DNA of 22,468 bases, taken from positions 1 to 22,468 of the forward strand of contig CAAGHV010000255.1 of the NCBI GenBank assembly GCA_900769785.1, written 5' to 3'. A model generated the notes under the pieces. The model did not search any database, was not told the origin of the DNA, and was given only the letters and a program-made list of their open reading frames with translations. Origin of the DNA: Bacteroidales bacterium (lineage in GTDB: Bacteria; Bacteroidota; Bacteroidia; Bacteroidales; P3). Shown piece after piece: positions 16,101 through 22,468 of this stretch. A program made the translations under genes and the position numbers. Each line of letters begins with the position of its first letter. The first letter of the stretch is position 1.

Positions 16101-19100
16101 ACAAGATGTTTGTTGGGTGGCGACATAGAAATAGGTGATGGTATTATTTCTAACTCCTTGCCTACAAACAGCTGCTTCAACTACTCTTACTCTCAACAAA
16201 TATACCTTGCTTCCGAAATAGGCGAAGCCACCACAATTAATGGTATATCGTTCAACTTGCATTCGGCTGCAGCCGAAAACACACGTAACATAATTGTTCG
16301 TATAGCACATACCGATTCTGCTCACTTTGGCTCAGAAGACGCATATGTTCCGGATAGCACTATGACCGTTGTATATAGTGGCAACTACACATTTGCTGAA
16401 GGATGGAACGACATTACGTTTACAACTCCATTTGCATTCAACGGCACCAGCAATGTTGTAGTAGCATTTGACGACAATACAGGATCATACTCTTGTACTC
16501 AAAATTTCTATGTTCACGAAACTCAAGATATCATGACATTGAGAGGATATCAAGATGGCGGCGATATTCTTCCTGAAGATTTGGGAATATTCTCTCAAAG
16601 AAACAATATCAAATTCCTAACACCTTGTAACACCACAACTCCGGTTTCGTGTATAGCACCTAACATGGTACTTGTTGACGTTGCATCAACTTCGTTTAGC
16701 ACTATTTGGGCTCAAGGTTACAACGAAACAGCTTGGAAAGTTGAATACAAATTGTCGGCCGACAGTGTATGGACAGTAGTTACAGCCAGCACTACCGATA
16801 CTTTCTATGTTTTCACCAACATGAACCCTAACACCGAATACGATGTACGCGTAAGCTCTATATGTGGAACAGAAACATTATCTACCGAAGCCTCTACACG
16901 TACTCTTTGTGGCTCTTTCAACGTTCCATTTAGTGAAGGTTTTGAAACTTGGGAAAATAGTTCTAGTATAGACAGCGAAATAGATCCTTGCTGGAATCGC
17001 CACTATACCGAGGATGACGCTTGGACTGCATATCCTTATGTAACCACACCCGGACACAACAGTAATAATTCTATATACATGTATGGTGCTAGTTACGACA
17101 ATAGCCAAAGTATCCTTACACTTCCTACAATTACTACCTCTATCGACTCTCTACAAGTATCGTTCTATACATACATAACATACATAAACAATCCGTCTTA
17201 TCAAATTGTAGTAGGAGTTATTACCGATCCTACCGATGTATCGACATTTGTGGGTATCGACACCGTAACACCATCTGCTGCCAATGTATGGGAACTATTT
17301 GAAATACCAATGAATAGTTACACCGGAACCGGTGGACGTATAGCATTTGTAACACCCGAAGGTTCTTCCAACACTGTCAAAATAGACGATATATACGTTG
17401 ATTACATACCTACATGTCCTCATATTGTTAATTTGTACGATACTGTTACAACCGCTACTTCCTCAGTATTAGAGTGGGAAGATCCAAGCACTGCTACATC
17501 GTGGGAAATTGAATATGGTCCGATTGGATTTACTCCCGGCACAGGTGTTGGTACCAGTGTTATAGCCACTTCGCATCCTTACACATTGCAAAACTTAACT
17601 CCTGCAACTCGTTACGACATATATGTAAGAGGTATTTGTGGTGTAGGCGATAGCGCAGCATGGTGGAATACTACTATCCAAACCGTAGCTTGCGACAATC
17701 CTAACGTATATGTGATTACAGATACTACTGTAACCGAAACAGCCTATTTCCCAACCAATACTTACTACAATTACTCATATACACAACAAATATTCTCGCC
17801 CGAAGAAGTAGTTCCTGTCGGTGGCGAATTTGAAATATCGGCTATTGCATTCCAATACTTCTACGAAGACGAAATTACTCGTGAAGATGTAAGAATAGCT
17901 TTAGGCCATGTAACCGACAGCGTATTTGCTTCAGAAACATCTTGGATATCCGATAGCACATTGCAAGAAGTATTCTTTGGCGATATAACATTCATCAACT
18001 CCAATGCCGACAATTGGGTAGAAGTTACATTCAACACTCCATTTGTATGGAACGGTACAGACAACTTGGTATTGGCAGTACTTGATGGAACAGGAGAATA
18101 TTTTGGCAGTGGCAAGAAATTCTACAGCCACAACACAGCCGGCGGAACCAACAGAGGATTGTATGTATATAGAGATGCTAATCCTTATGATTTAACCGAC
18201 CTTCCAGAAGGTGAACTTTCATCAACTCTCAACAACGTTAAATTTATTTCTTGCGGCAGTGTATGTCCTAAACCTACCAACCTAACAGTTGAAGCCGGTT
18301 CTACTACAGCCGAACTTACTTGGGGCGCAGTAGGCAACTACGAAGTAGCTTACAAAGAAGCTTCAGCCGCAACATGGGGCGACAACATAGAAGTACTTAA
18401 CGCTAATACTTATACTGTAAGCGGCTTGATGCCCGAAACAAATTACGAATTCCGTGTACGCCAAATATGCGACGAAGAAACTACATCTTCTTGGGCATTG
18501 GTTAGCACTACCACTTTGGAACTTCCTTGTATTGCTCCTATGGGATTCACAGCAAACAATGTTGCCTTAACATCGGCTACTATAGCATGGATAGATTCAT
18601 TGAGCAACCAAGAAGCCTGGAAAGTGGCTTATGGCTACGGTGCCGATGCAAGTGCATGGGATACAATTGATGTAACATCAGCTTCTATCGACCTTACAAA
18701 CTTGTATTCCAACACAGAATACACTGTTTACGTAAGAGCTTATTGTAGCGTTGAAGCCGATGTATATAGCGATTGGTCGGCCGCATTTACATTCCGCACA
18801 GCAACTTGTGCTACTGTAAACAACGTTGCTTCAAGCGGCGTTACTACTAATAGTGCTACTATCAATTGGACTAAGGGTGCCAACGAAACTAAGTGGGAAA
18901 TAGCCTACGGTATGGAAGGTTTCAACGAATCGACAGTTACTCCTATAGTTGTAGAAGGCACTCCTTCATATACTATCACAGGTTTGGAATCAGACTTTAC
19001 TTACGATGTATATGTACGTGCAGTATGTGCCGAAGGTGTAACCAGTGCATGGAGCAACAAAATCCAATTCCGCACCACTGTTGGTATCAACACTGCTTCG

Positions 19101-19352
19101 ACCGATAACGTAAAAGTACAAATCTATCCTAACCCTGCCAACAGCGAAGCTACTGTTTCGGTTGACGGTATCAACGGTAAGGTAGAATTTGTAGTAGCTG
19201 ATATGAACGGACGTATGATTGTAACCGAAACCATCAACTGCGACGGTTCGTTAGTAAAAACTATCGACGTTAGCAACTTGGCCAAAGGTGCATACTTCGT
19301 ACATATTTATAATGACAACTTCAATACAACTCGCAAGTTGATTGTTAAGTAG
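13164..19352 (+). CDS. Giant secreted multidomain protein (Fn3, MAM-like, CUB) with T9SS type-A sorting domain
   Basis: The protein has 2062 residues and begins with a signal peptide (1-27, ending TQAEA). An in-frame ATG at 13176 would equally serve. Module order by eye: DSYGDGWTG-type domain (28-132); Fn3 (135-223); MAM-like or choice-of-anchor-J (224-394); Fn3 (395-483); MAM-like (484-668); Fn3 (669-765); CUB (770-881, with WDYLKIYDGAG); Fn3 (886-981). Then come an unnamed beta-rich module (983-1154); Fn3 (1158-1248); MAM-like (1249-1418); Fn3 (1420-1509); a second copy of the unnamed module (1511-1697); three Fn3 (1700-1789, 1790-1882, 1883-1972); and a type-A sorting domain (1973-2062, with IYPNPANSEATV and KGAYFVHIY). 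Fn3 units repeat the pattern TxYDVYVRAxC and end FRTxC. No protease or glycosidase domain is visible, so an adhesin or matrix role is inferred. PorZ, part of the machine that would handle it, is encoded just upstream. It ends in TAG. Confidence 0.92.
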   Translation: MRLFMRKFLLNLLFAALLIPWVTQAEAQCDNNAAMCEITVEMQDSYGDGWTGNTLNVYQGTTLRGSATISDYTNYGIVTIPICPDSIRLEWVVGDYANECSFVVYDGNGAVLYSAQGGSLSQGVLATIYATCPTCIMPTAPAISSITDDGATYSWTSSSTAQSYIVQYGPANFTLGAGTSIEVTDTFAVLTGLSSNTDYDVYVRAFCAVGDSSGWKKNSFRTACAPYNGVLPYVEDFQSYDLSDTWFDSEITIDPCWKAYSNYQSSWEFYPYIADAGNNNKAIAMYGEDNFYSVLATPAFAEPLNTLYLSFKMANVTTAANSEMMVGVMSDPDDISTFDTISVVRCLLYSAWQHFEIPLSQYEGEGLYIAFVTPQGATSITYLDDITISTTPNCVVPTNVVANNITTTSADITWDEGSSSSWIVEYGPTGFIPGTGVGTVETTSTPAINIVDLTPSTSYDVWVLADCGDDTSYYSLCCSFRTVCGESFPIPFVEGFEGIGYGSGVKPECWITQGYNNTASNPQVSGNYQKSGLASLNMYSYRASTDTVAPWTYIMTPAIDVESYPINTLQVIFDAYTTYAGSGYSNTMIIGVVSDTANIRGTFYPIDTVTVNLAHEWQTKEIFLNNYPEAGEGRHIIIISEPIVDQVGDYAYNPIFIDNLKIEPLPTCVSPASISVSSTSISSITIEWNDEFEDHNAWEVIYDTMGFAIDSIETTQAGTVVSNITDESLLISGLQAGVYYDFYVRTDCGGEYSGWRGPVTAAAGTYSMAISGIDSITTCGMTIYDDGGILNKYSNSSNSTLIVYPSSPDSVISITGSMNTENNWDYLKIYDGAGTNGTQFCNLSGSHSVVGPFVSSTGPITIVFTSDGSGNRDGFELNVQCVEQSNCSYITDVYVDNIQAQSAFATWTWNNDDSYDTPSEFVVTLEEVNEGVGTPIRTITTSNPYQMLSDLEAATEYTVKVRSICGPDMSPMFDSVTFVTRCLLGGDIEIGDGIISNSLPTNSCFNYSYSQQIYLASEIGEATTINGISFNLHSAAAENTRNIIVRIAHTDSAHFGSEDAYVPDSTMTVVYSGNYTFAEGWNDITFTTPFAFNGTSNVVVAFDDNTGSYSCTQNFYVHETQDIMTLRGYQDGGDILPEDLGIFSQRNNIKFLTPCNTTTPVSCIAPNMVLVDVASTSFSTIWAQGYNETAWKVEYKLSADSVWTVVTASTTDTFYVFTNMNPNTEYDVRVSSICGTETLSTEASTRTLCGSFNVPFSEGFETWENSSSIDSEIDPCWNRHYTEDDAWTAYPYVTTPGHNSNNSIYMYGASYDNSQSILTLPTITTSIDSLQVSFYTYITYINNPSYQIVVGVITDPTDVSTFVGIDTVTPSAANVWELFEIPMNSYTGTGGRIAFVTPEGSSNTVKIDDIYVDYIPTCPHIVNLYDTVTTATSSVLEWEDPSTATSWEIEYGPIGFTPGTGVGTSVIATSHPYTLQNLTPATRYDIYVRGICGVGDSAAWWNTTIQTVACDNPNVYVITDTTVTETAYFPTNTYYNYSYTQQIFSPEEVVPVGGEFEISAIAFQYFYEDEITREDVRIALGHVTDSVFASETSWISDSTLQEVFFGDITFINSNADNWVEVTFNTPFVWNGTDNLVLAVLDGTGEYFGSGKKFYSHNTAGGTNRGLYVYRDANPYDLTDLPEGELSSTLNNVKFISCGSVCPKPTNLTVEAGSTTAELTWGAVGNYEVAYKEASAATWGDNIEVLNANTYTVSGLMPETNYEFRVRQICDEETTSSWALVSTTTLELPCIAPMGFTANNVALTSATIAWIDSLSNQEAWKVAYGYGADASAWDTIDVTSASIDLTNLYSNTEYTVYVRAYCSVEADVYSDWSAAFTFRTATCATVNNVASSGVTTNSATINWTKGANETKWEIAYGMEGFNESTVTPIVVEGTPSYTITGLESDFTYDVYVRAVCAEGVTSAWSNKIQFRTTVGINTASTDNVKVQIYPNPANSEATVSVDGINGKVEFVVADMNGRMIVTETINCDGSLVKTIDVSNLAKGAYFVHIYNDNFNTTRKLIVK

Positions 19353-19378
19353 TTTTATTAATAAATTGGCTATTTTAT

Positions 19379-19413
19379 GAATGCACCGCCCCTTGGCGGT
19401 GCATTCTTTTTTT
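19379..19413 (+). terminator. Rho-independent terminator after the T9SS cargo gene
   Basis: GAATGCACCGCC (19379-19390) and GGCGGTGCATTC (19395-19406) form a perfect 12-bp stem with loop CCTT, followed by a run of seven T. It lies 26 bp past the stop. Confidence 0.95.
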
Positions 19414-19600
19414 ACAAATTGCCAATTCCATAAGCAAGTCCACTGCTAAGTATTCCACGTTTTATAGTGGTAAGTTGCAGTATAGATAAGCATTTTCCTA
19501 CTCAGGGTTAGTTGAGCTGGCAAAGCCGAAATTACATTGGATATAAACATATCAAAAATCCTAAAAATATAAAATTCAATACAACACATAACGCATACAC

Positions 19601-19631
19601 TTTGTTTTGTGAAAAAAAAATAGTATATTTG
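19601..19631 (+). promoter_or_regulatory. Promoter of pckA
   Basis: TTTG (19601-19604), exactly 19 bp, then TATATTTG (19624-19631), an ideal Bacteroidota promoter. The transcript would start near 19638, leaving a leader of about 50 nt. The upstream spacer (19414-19600) shows no other feature. Confidence 0.8.
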
Positions 19632-19688
19632 CAAAGACTATCAGTGTAAACAATTTGAGTATAAATAATTAAAATACAACAGTATAAT

Positions 19689-21296
19689 ATGAATAAAATA
19701 GATTTAGAAAAATACGGAATTACCGGAGTTAGCGAAGTATTGTACAATCCATCGTACGAAACTTTGTTTGCAGAAGAAACAAAACCTGAACTTACAGGTT
19801 TCGATAAAGGAACTTTGACCGAACTTGATGCCATCAACGTAATGACAGGTATATACACCGGTCGTTCGCCAAAAGACAAATTCTTTGTAATGGACGAAGT
19901 AAGCAAAGATACTGTATGGTGGACTTCTGATGAATACAAAAACGACAACAAACCCGTTTCCGAAAATAGTTGGAAAGCATTGAAAGAATTGGCAGTAAAA
20001 GAATTGTCTGGCAAACGCCTTTACGTTGTTGACACATTCTGTGGTGCCAACCCCGATACACGCCTTAAAGTTCGCTTCATCATGGAAGTGGCATGGCAAG
20101 CACATTTCGTAAAAAATATGTTTATCCGCCCAACCGAAGAAGAACTTAAAAACTATGGCGAACCCGATTTCGTATCGTTCGTAGCATCTAAGGCTAAAGT
20201 TGAAAATTACAAAGAACTAGGTTTGAACTCCGAAACTGCTACAGTTTTCAACCTAAAAGCCAACGAACAAGTTATCCTCAACACATGGTATGGTGGCGAA
20301 ATGAAAAAAGGTATGTTCTCTATAATGAACTACTTGTTGCCATTGAAAGGTATTGCTTCGATGCACTGCTCGGCCAACACCGATATGGAAGGCAAAAACA
20401 CTGCAATATTCTTCGGTCTATCAGGAACAGGTAAAACTACCCTTTCTACCGACCCAAAACGCCTTTTGATAGGTGACGACGAACACGGCTGGGACGATGA
20501 AGGTATATTCAACTTTGAAGGTGGTTGCTATGCCAAAGTTATCAACCTAAGCAAAGAAGCTGAACCCGATATCTACAACGCTATCCGTCGCAACGCTTTG
20601 TTGGAAAACGTAACAGTAGATGCCAACGGTAAGATAGATTTTGCCGACAAGAGCGTAACAGAAAACACTCGTGTTTCTTATCCTATCGAACATATCAACA
20701 ACATAGTACGCCCGGTATCTAAAGCTCCTGCTGCCGAAAAAGTTATCTTCCTTTCGGCTGATGCTTTTGGAGTATTGCCTCCAGTATCTATCCTTGATCC
20801 CGAGCAAACAAAATACTATTTCCTATCGGGCTTTACAGCAAAACTTGCCGGTACCGAACGCGGTATAACTGAACCAACTCCTACCTTCTCGGCTTGCTTT
20901 GGCGAAGCTTTCTTAAGCCTTCACCCAACAAAATATGCCGAAGAGTTGGTTAAGAGAATGCAAAAATCAGGTGCTAAAGCATACTTGGTAAACACAGGTT
21001 GGAACGGAACAGGAAAACGTATCTCTATCAAAGATACTCGTGGAATTATCGACGCTATACTTGATGGCTCTATCGATAAAGCACCAACCAAAACTATTCC
21101 TTACTTCAACTTTGTAGTTCCTACAGAACTTCCCGGTGTTGATACCAACATCTTAGACCCACGCGACACTTACGAATGTGCTTGCAAATGGGAAGAAAAA
21201 GCAAAAGATTTGGCCAGCCGCTTTATCAAAAACTTCAACAAATTTACCGGCGCCGAAGCAGGCAAAGCATTGGTGGAAGCCGGTCCTAAATTGTAA
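19689..21296 (+). CDS. pckA: Phosphoenolpyruvate carboxykinase (ATP)
   Basis: This enzyme interconverts oxaloacetate + ATP and PEP + CO2 + ADP. In fermentative Bacteroidales it commonly runs in the carboxylating direction towards succinate. The 535 residues match the ATP-type family. Visible motifs are TGIYTGRSPKDKF near the N-terminus (substrate-binding Arg), NTWYGGEMKKGMFSIMNY, the P-loop GLSGTGKTTLS (243-253), the metal-binding GDDEHGWDDEGIFNFEGGCY, and FLSADAFGVLPPVS (about 353-366), followed by YYFLSGFTAKLAGTE. The start at 19689 gives MNKIDLEKYGI, a normal N-terminus. It is a single-gene unit with its own strong promoter and terminator. It ends in TAA. Confidence 0.97.
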   Translation: MNKIDLEKYGITGVSEVLYNPSYETLFAEETKPELTGFDKGTLTELDAINVMTGIYTGRSPKDKFFVMDEVSKDTVWWTSDEYKNDNKPVSENSWKALKELAVKELSGKRLYVVDTFCGANPDTRLKVRFIMEVAWQAHFVKNMFIRPTEEELKNYGEPDFVSFVASKAKVENYKELGLNSETATVFNLKANEQVILNTWYGGEMKKGMFSIMNYLLPLKGIASMHCSANTDMEGKNTAIFFGLSGTGKTTLSTDPKRLLIGDDEHGWDDEGIFNFEGGCYAKVINLSKEAEPDIYNAIRRNALLENVTVDANGKIDFADKSVTENTRVSYPIEHINNIVRPVSKAPAAEKVIFLSADAFGVLPPVSILDPEQTKYYFLSGFTAKLAGTERGITEPTPTFSACFGEAFLSLHPTKYAEELVKRMQKSGAKAYLVNTGWNGTGKRISIKDTRGIIDAILDGSIDKAPTKTIPYFNFVVPTELPGVDTNILDPRDTYECACKWEEKAKDLASRFIKNFNKFTGAEAGKALVEAGPKL

Positions 21297-21324
21297 GAAT
21301 ATAATATTCTTTGATATAAAACGT

Positions 21325-21363
21325 AAGAGTGCTGAAGACTTTTCTTCAGCACTCTTTTTTTTC
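21325..21363 (+). terminator. Rho-independent terminator after pckA
   Basis: AAGAGTGCTGAAGA (21325-21338) and TCTTCAGCACTCTT (21343-21356) form a perfect 14-bp stem with loop CTTT, followed by a T run. It lies 28 bp past the pckA stop. Confidence 0.95.
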
Positions 21364-21390
21364 CTCACGATTGCTTATTTATTACCATTT

Positions 21391-21555
21391 GGTTTAACCC
21401 AAAATAGGTTGTTAGAAAAGGTATTGGTAATATATATACAACACTTTATAACAAATAATTTCTAATGACGGTCATTAGAAAAATAAAGGTCTAATATAAT
21501 TATATGCATCATAAATCTAAACTTCAAAACTTCTAATGACAGATTTTGGATAAAT
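21391..21555. mobile_element. MITE-like intergenic element with imperfect terminal inverted repeats
   Basis: The left end TTTAACCCAAAATAGG plus TTGTTAGAA (21393-21416) resembles the reverse complement of the right end TTCTAATGACAGATTTTGG plus ATAAA (21531-21554); about 19 of 25 positions agree. Inside lies the exact palindrome TTTCTAATGAC-G-GTCATTAGAAA (21459-21481). No coding sequence is present in these 165 bp. The left 90 bp recur at 22373-22468. The right end abuts the channel gene's stop codon (21559-21561). The form fits a small non-autonomous element or REP-like repeat; no transposase or target duplication was seen. Confidence 0.5.
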
Positions 21556-21558
21556 TTT

Positions 21559-22353
21559 CTACTTTATTCTCTTTAATTCATCAATCTTACTGTTCAATGC
21601 ATCTATTTTTTCATGCAGGCGTTCCACCTCTTTGGCCAGTTCATCGTTGTTGTCGCTTACCATGGCATCAACAAATACCGAGTTGACCAACGACAAACCC
21701 AATATCCCTCCCACTATAAGTAGCAGCGAAAAGTATAACTTCACCATATGGTTTACAAACAACGAATCGGAATAATATGAGGCTATTACATCAGGTATCT
21801 CGTACCATCCCTCAACTGTGAACAACTTAAAAACGGTGTAGATAGAATCTAACGGCGTGCCAAAATATTCGGGTGCCGATCGTGCAAACAACGAGCAATT
21901 GAGCAAGGCAAAGATAAAGATTACTATCACAAAGCCAAAGAATATGCTATACGAATCCTTAACGGCACGCTTTATCCCCTTTGAGATATCATCGATATGA
22001 GGGAAGAACTTTATTATTCTGAAAAACTTGAATACCCTAAGCACCCGTAGCGATAGTATAAACGAAAGGTTTATTCCAGTAGATACAAACACCTCCAACA
22101 GCGATGGCAACGACAGGATAACCAACACCCCGTCCAGCCTATTCCATGCATCGCTCCAATAAATCTTTGCACCGTAACGTATATGCTTCATTATCATTTC
22201 CACCACAAACACAAATGTAATAAACACATCTAGCCACAAAAGCCACGGCTCACTAACACCACTCTCTTGTGCAAATATTATGCATGCATTGGCTATGATA
22301 AAAAATAAGATAACCTTATCGTTAAGAAATAAATCTGATATTCGATGTTTCAT
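21559..22353 (-). CDS. Single-domain voltage-gated cation channel (bacterial Nav/Cav-like ion transporter)
   Basis: This is a six-helix inner-membrane channel subunit expected to form tetramers. The start at 22353 (MKHRISDLFLND) is chosen because a longer frame to 22419 would read into the repeat at 22373-22468. With this start the protein has 264 residues, in the range of NaChBac-type channels. Hydrophobic segments in order: S1 (VILFFIIANACIIF), S2 (LWLDVFITFVFVVEMIM), S3 (RLDGVLVILSLPSLLEV), then the S4 voltage sensor LRVLRVFKFFRIIKF with a basic residue about every third position. S5 (FFGFVIVIFIFALLNC), the pore loop FKLFTVEGWYEIP and S6 (LYFSLLLIVGGILGLSLVNS) follow. The filter VEGWYE replaces LESWAS of NaChBac. 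The C-terminus (NDELAKEVERLHEKIDALNS and onward) is a heptad coiled coil, as in the tetramerising tail of bacterial Nav channels. Ion selectivity cannot be read off. It ends in TAG. Confidence 0.9.
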   Translation of the reverse strand: MKHRISDLFLNDKVILFFIIANACIIFAQESGVSEPWLLWLDVFITFVFVVEMIMKHIRYGAKIYWSDAWNRLDGVLVILSLPSLLEVFVSTGINLSFILSLRVLRVFKFFRIIKFFPHIDDISKGIKRAVKDSYSIFFGFVIVIFIFALLNCSLFARSAPEYFGTPLDSIYTVFKLFTVEGWYEIPDVIASYYSDSLFVNHMVKLYFSLLLIVGGILGLSLVNSVFVDAMVSDNNDELAKEVERLHEKIDALNSKIDELKRIK

Positions 22354-22372
22354 ATTATTCAATTTTTTTGTA

Positions 22373-22468
22373 GTTTTAACCCAAATCGGTCGGTAGAATA
22401 GTATAACTGATATAAGCAATACATATACAATACTTTATGTTAGATGATTTCTAATCACCGTCATTAGA
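22373..22468. repeat. Second copy of the intergenic repeat, running off the window
   Basis: GTTTTAACCCAAATCGG (from 22373), then GGTAGAATAG, ATACATATACAATACTTTAT and TTTCTAATCAC-C-GTCATTAGA line up in the same order and orientation with 21392-21480. The central palindrome has one mismatch here. The copy lies 19 bp upstream of the channel start codon, so it occupies the promoter region of that gene. It is cut by the window end. Confidence 0.55.

Noticed and set aside
19414..19600. Short complementary stretches between the T9SS cargo terminator and the pckA promoter, checked as a possible tRNA or small RNA.
   Set aside because: No cloverleaf, no TTCGA-type loop and no consistent stem could be drawn.
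21549..21559. GATAAATTTTC here matches a piece of the palindrome clusters at 7131 and 12756.
   Set aside because: None of the other units of that family are nearby, and the match is better explained as part of the TTCTAATGAC-type repeat end plus AT-rich chance.

Overview
The window looks like chromosomal DNA from a member of the Bacteroidota, most likely order Bacteroidales. Three things point there: a PorZ-like component of the type IX secretion system (T9SS), two proteins ending in T9SS type-A sorting domains, and promoters of the Bacteroidota form TTTG-N19-TAnnTTTG in front of several genes. Genus or species cannot be called from the sequence alone. No rRNA, tRNA, CRISPR array, integrase or intact insertion sequence is visible.

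Left part (about 1-7060), every gene on the minus strand. In transcription order: a lipoprotein with a degenerate thioredoxin-like core, rpsO (S15), pnp, a fused aat-folK gene, rplU-rpmA (L21-L27), and nnr (NADHX repair). The nnr reading frame is cut by one in-frame TAG between its epimerase and dehydratase domains, and it runs off the left edge. This part is mostly translation, RNA decay and metabolite housekeeping. Most units are separated by hairpin terminators and three have a recognisable promoter.

Middle part (about 7060-19410), plus strand. htpG (Hsp90) is preceded by a sigma-54-like -24/-12 element and a TGACA palindrome. Next come porZ and recO, 12 bp apart and probably cotranscribed. 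A 6.2-kb gene follows, encoding a 2062-residue secreted multidomain protein with nine Fn3 modules, three MAM-like modules, one CUB module, two copies of an unnamed module and a T9SS sorting domain. PorZ is a surface part of the machine that would process and anchor such a protein, so machine and probable cargo sit close together. Two non-coding spacers (7115-7205 and 12705-12795) carry related clusters of short palindromes.

Right part (19410-22468). pckA (ATP-dependent PEP carboxykinase) has a textbook promoter and terminator. A minus-strand single-domain voltage-gated cation channel follows. It is bracketed by two copies of an intergenic repeat about 90 bp long; the left copy appears to be part of a small MITE-like element with imperfect terminal inverted repeats.

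The points most worth attention are the aat-folK fusion, the amber codon in nnr, the candidate sigma-54 control of htpG, the repeat families, and the architecture of the giant T9SS cargo.
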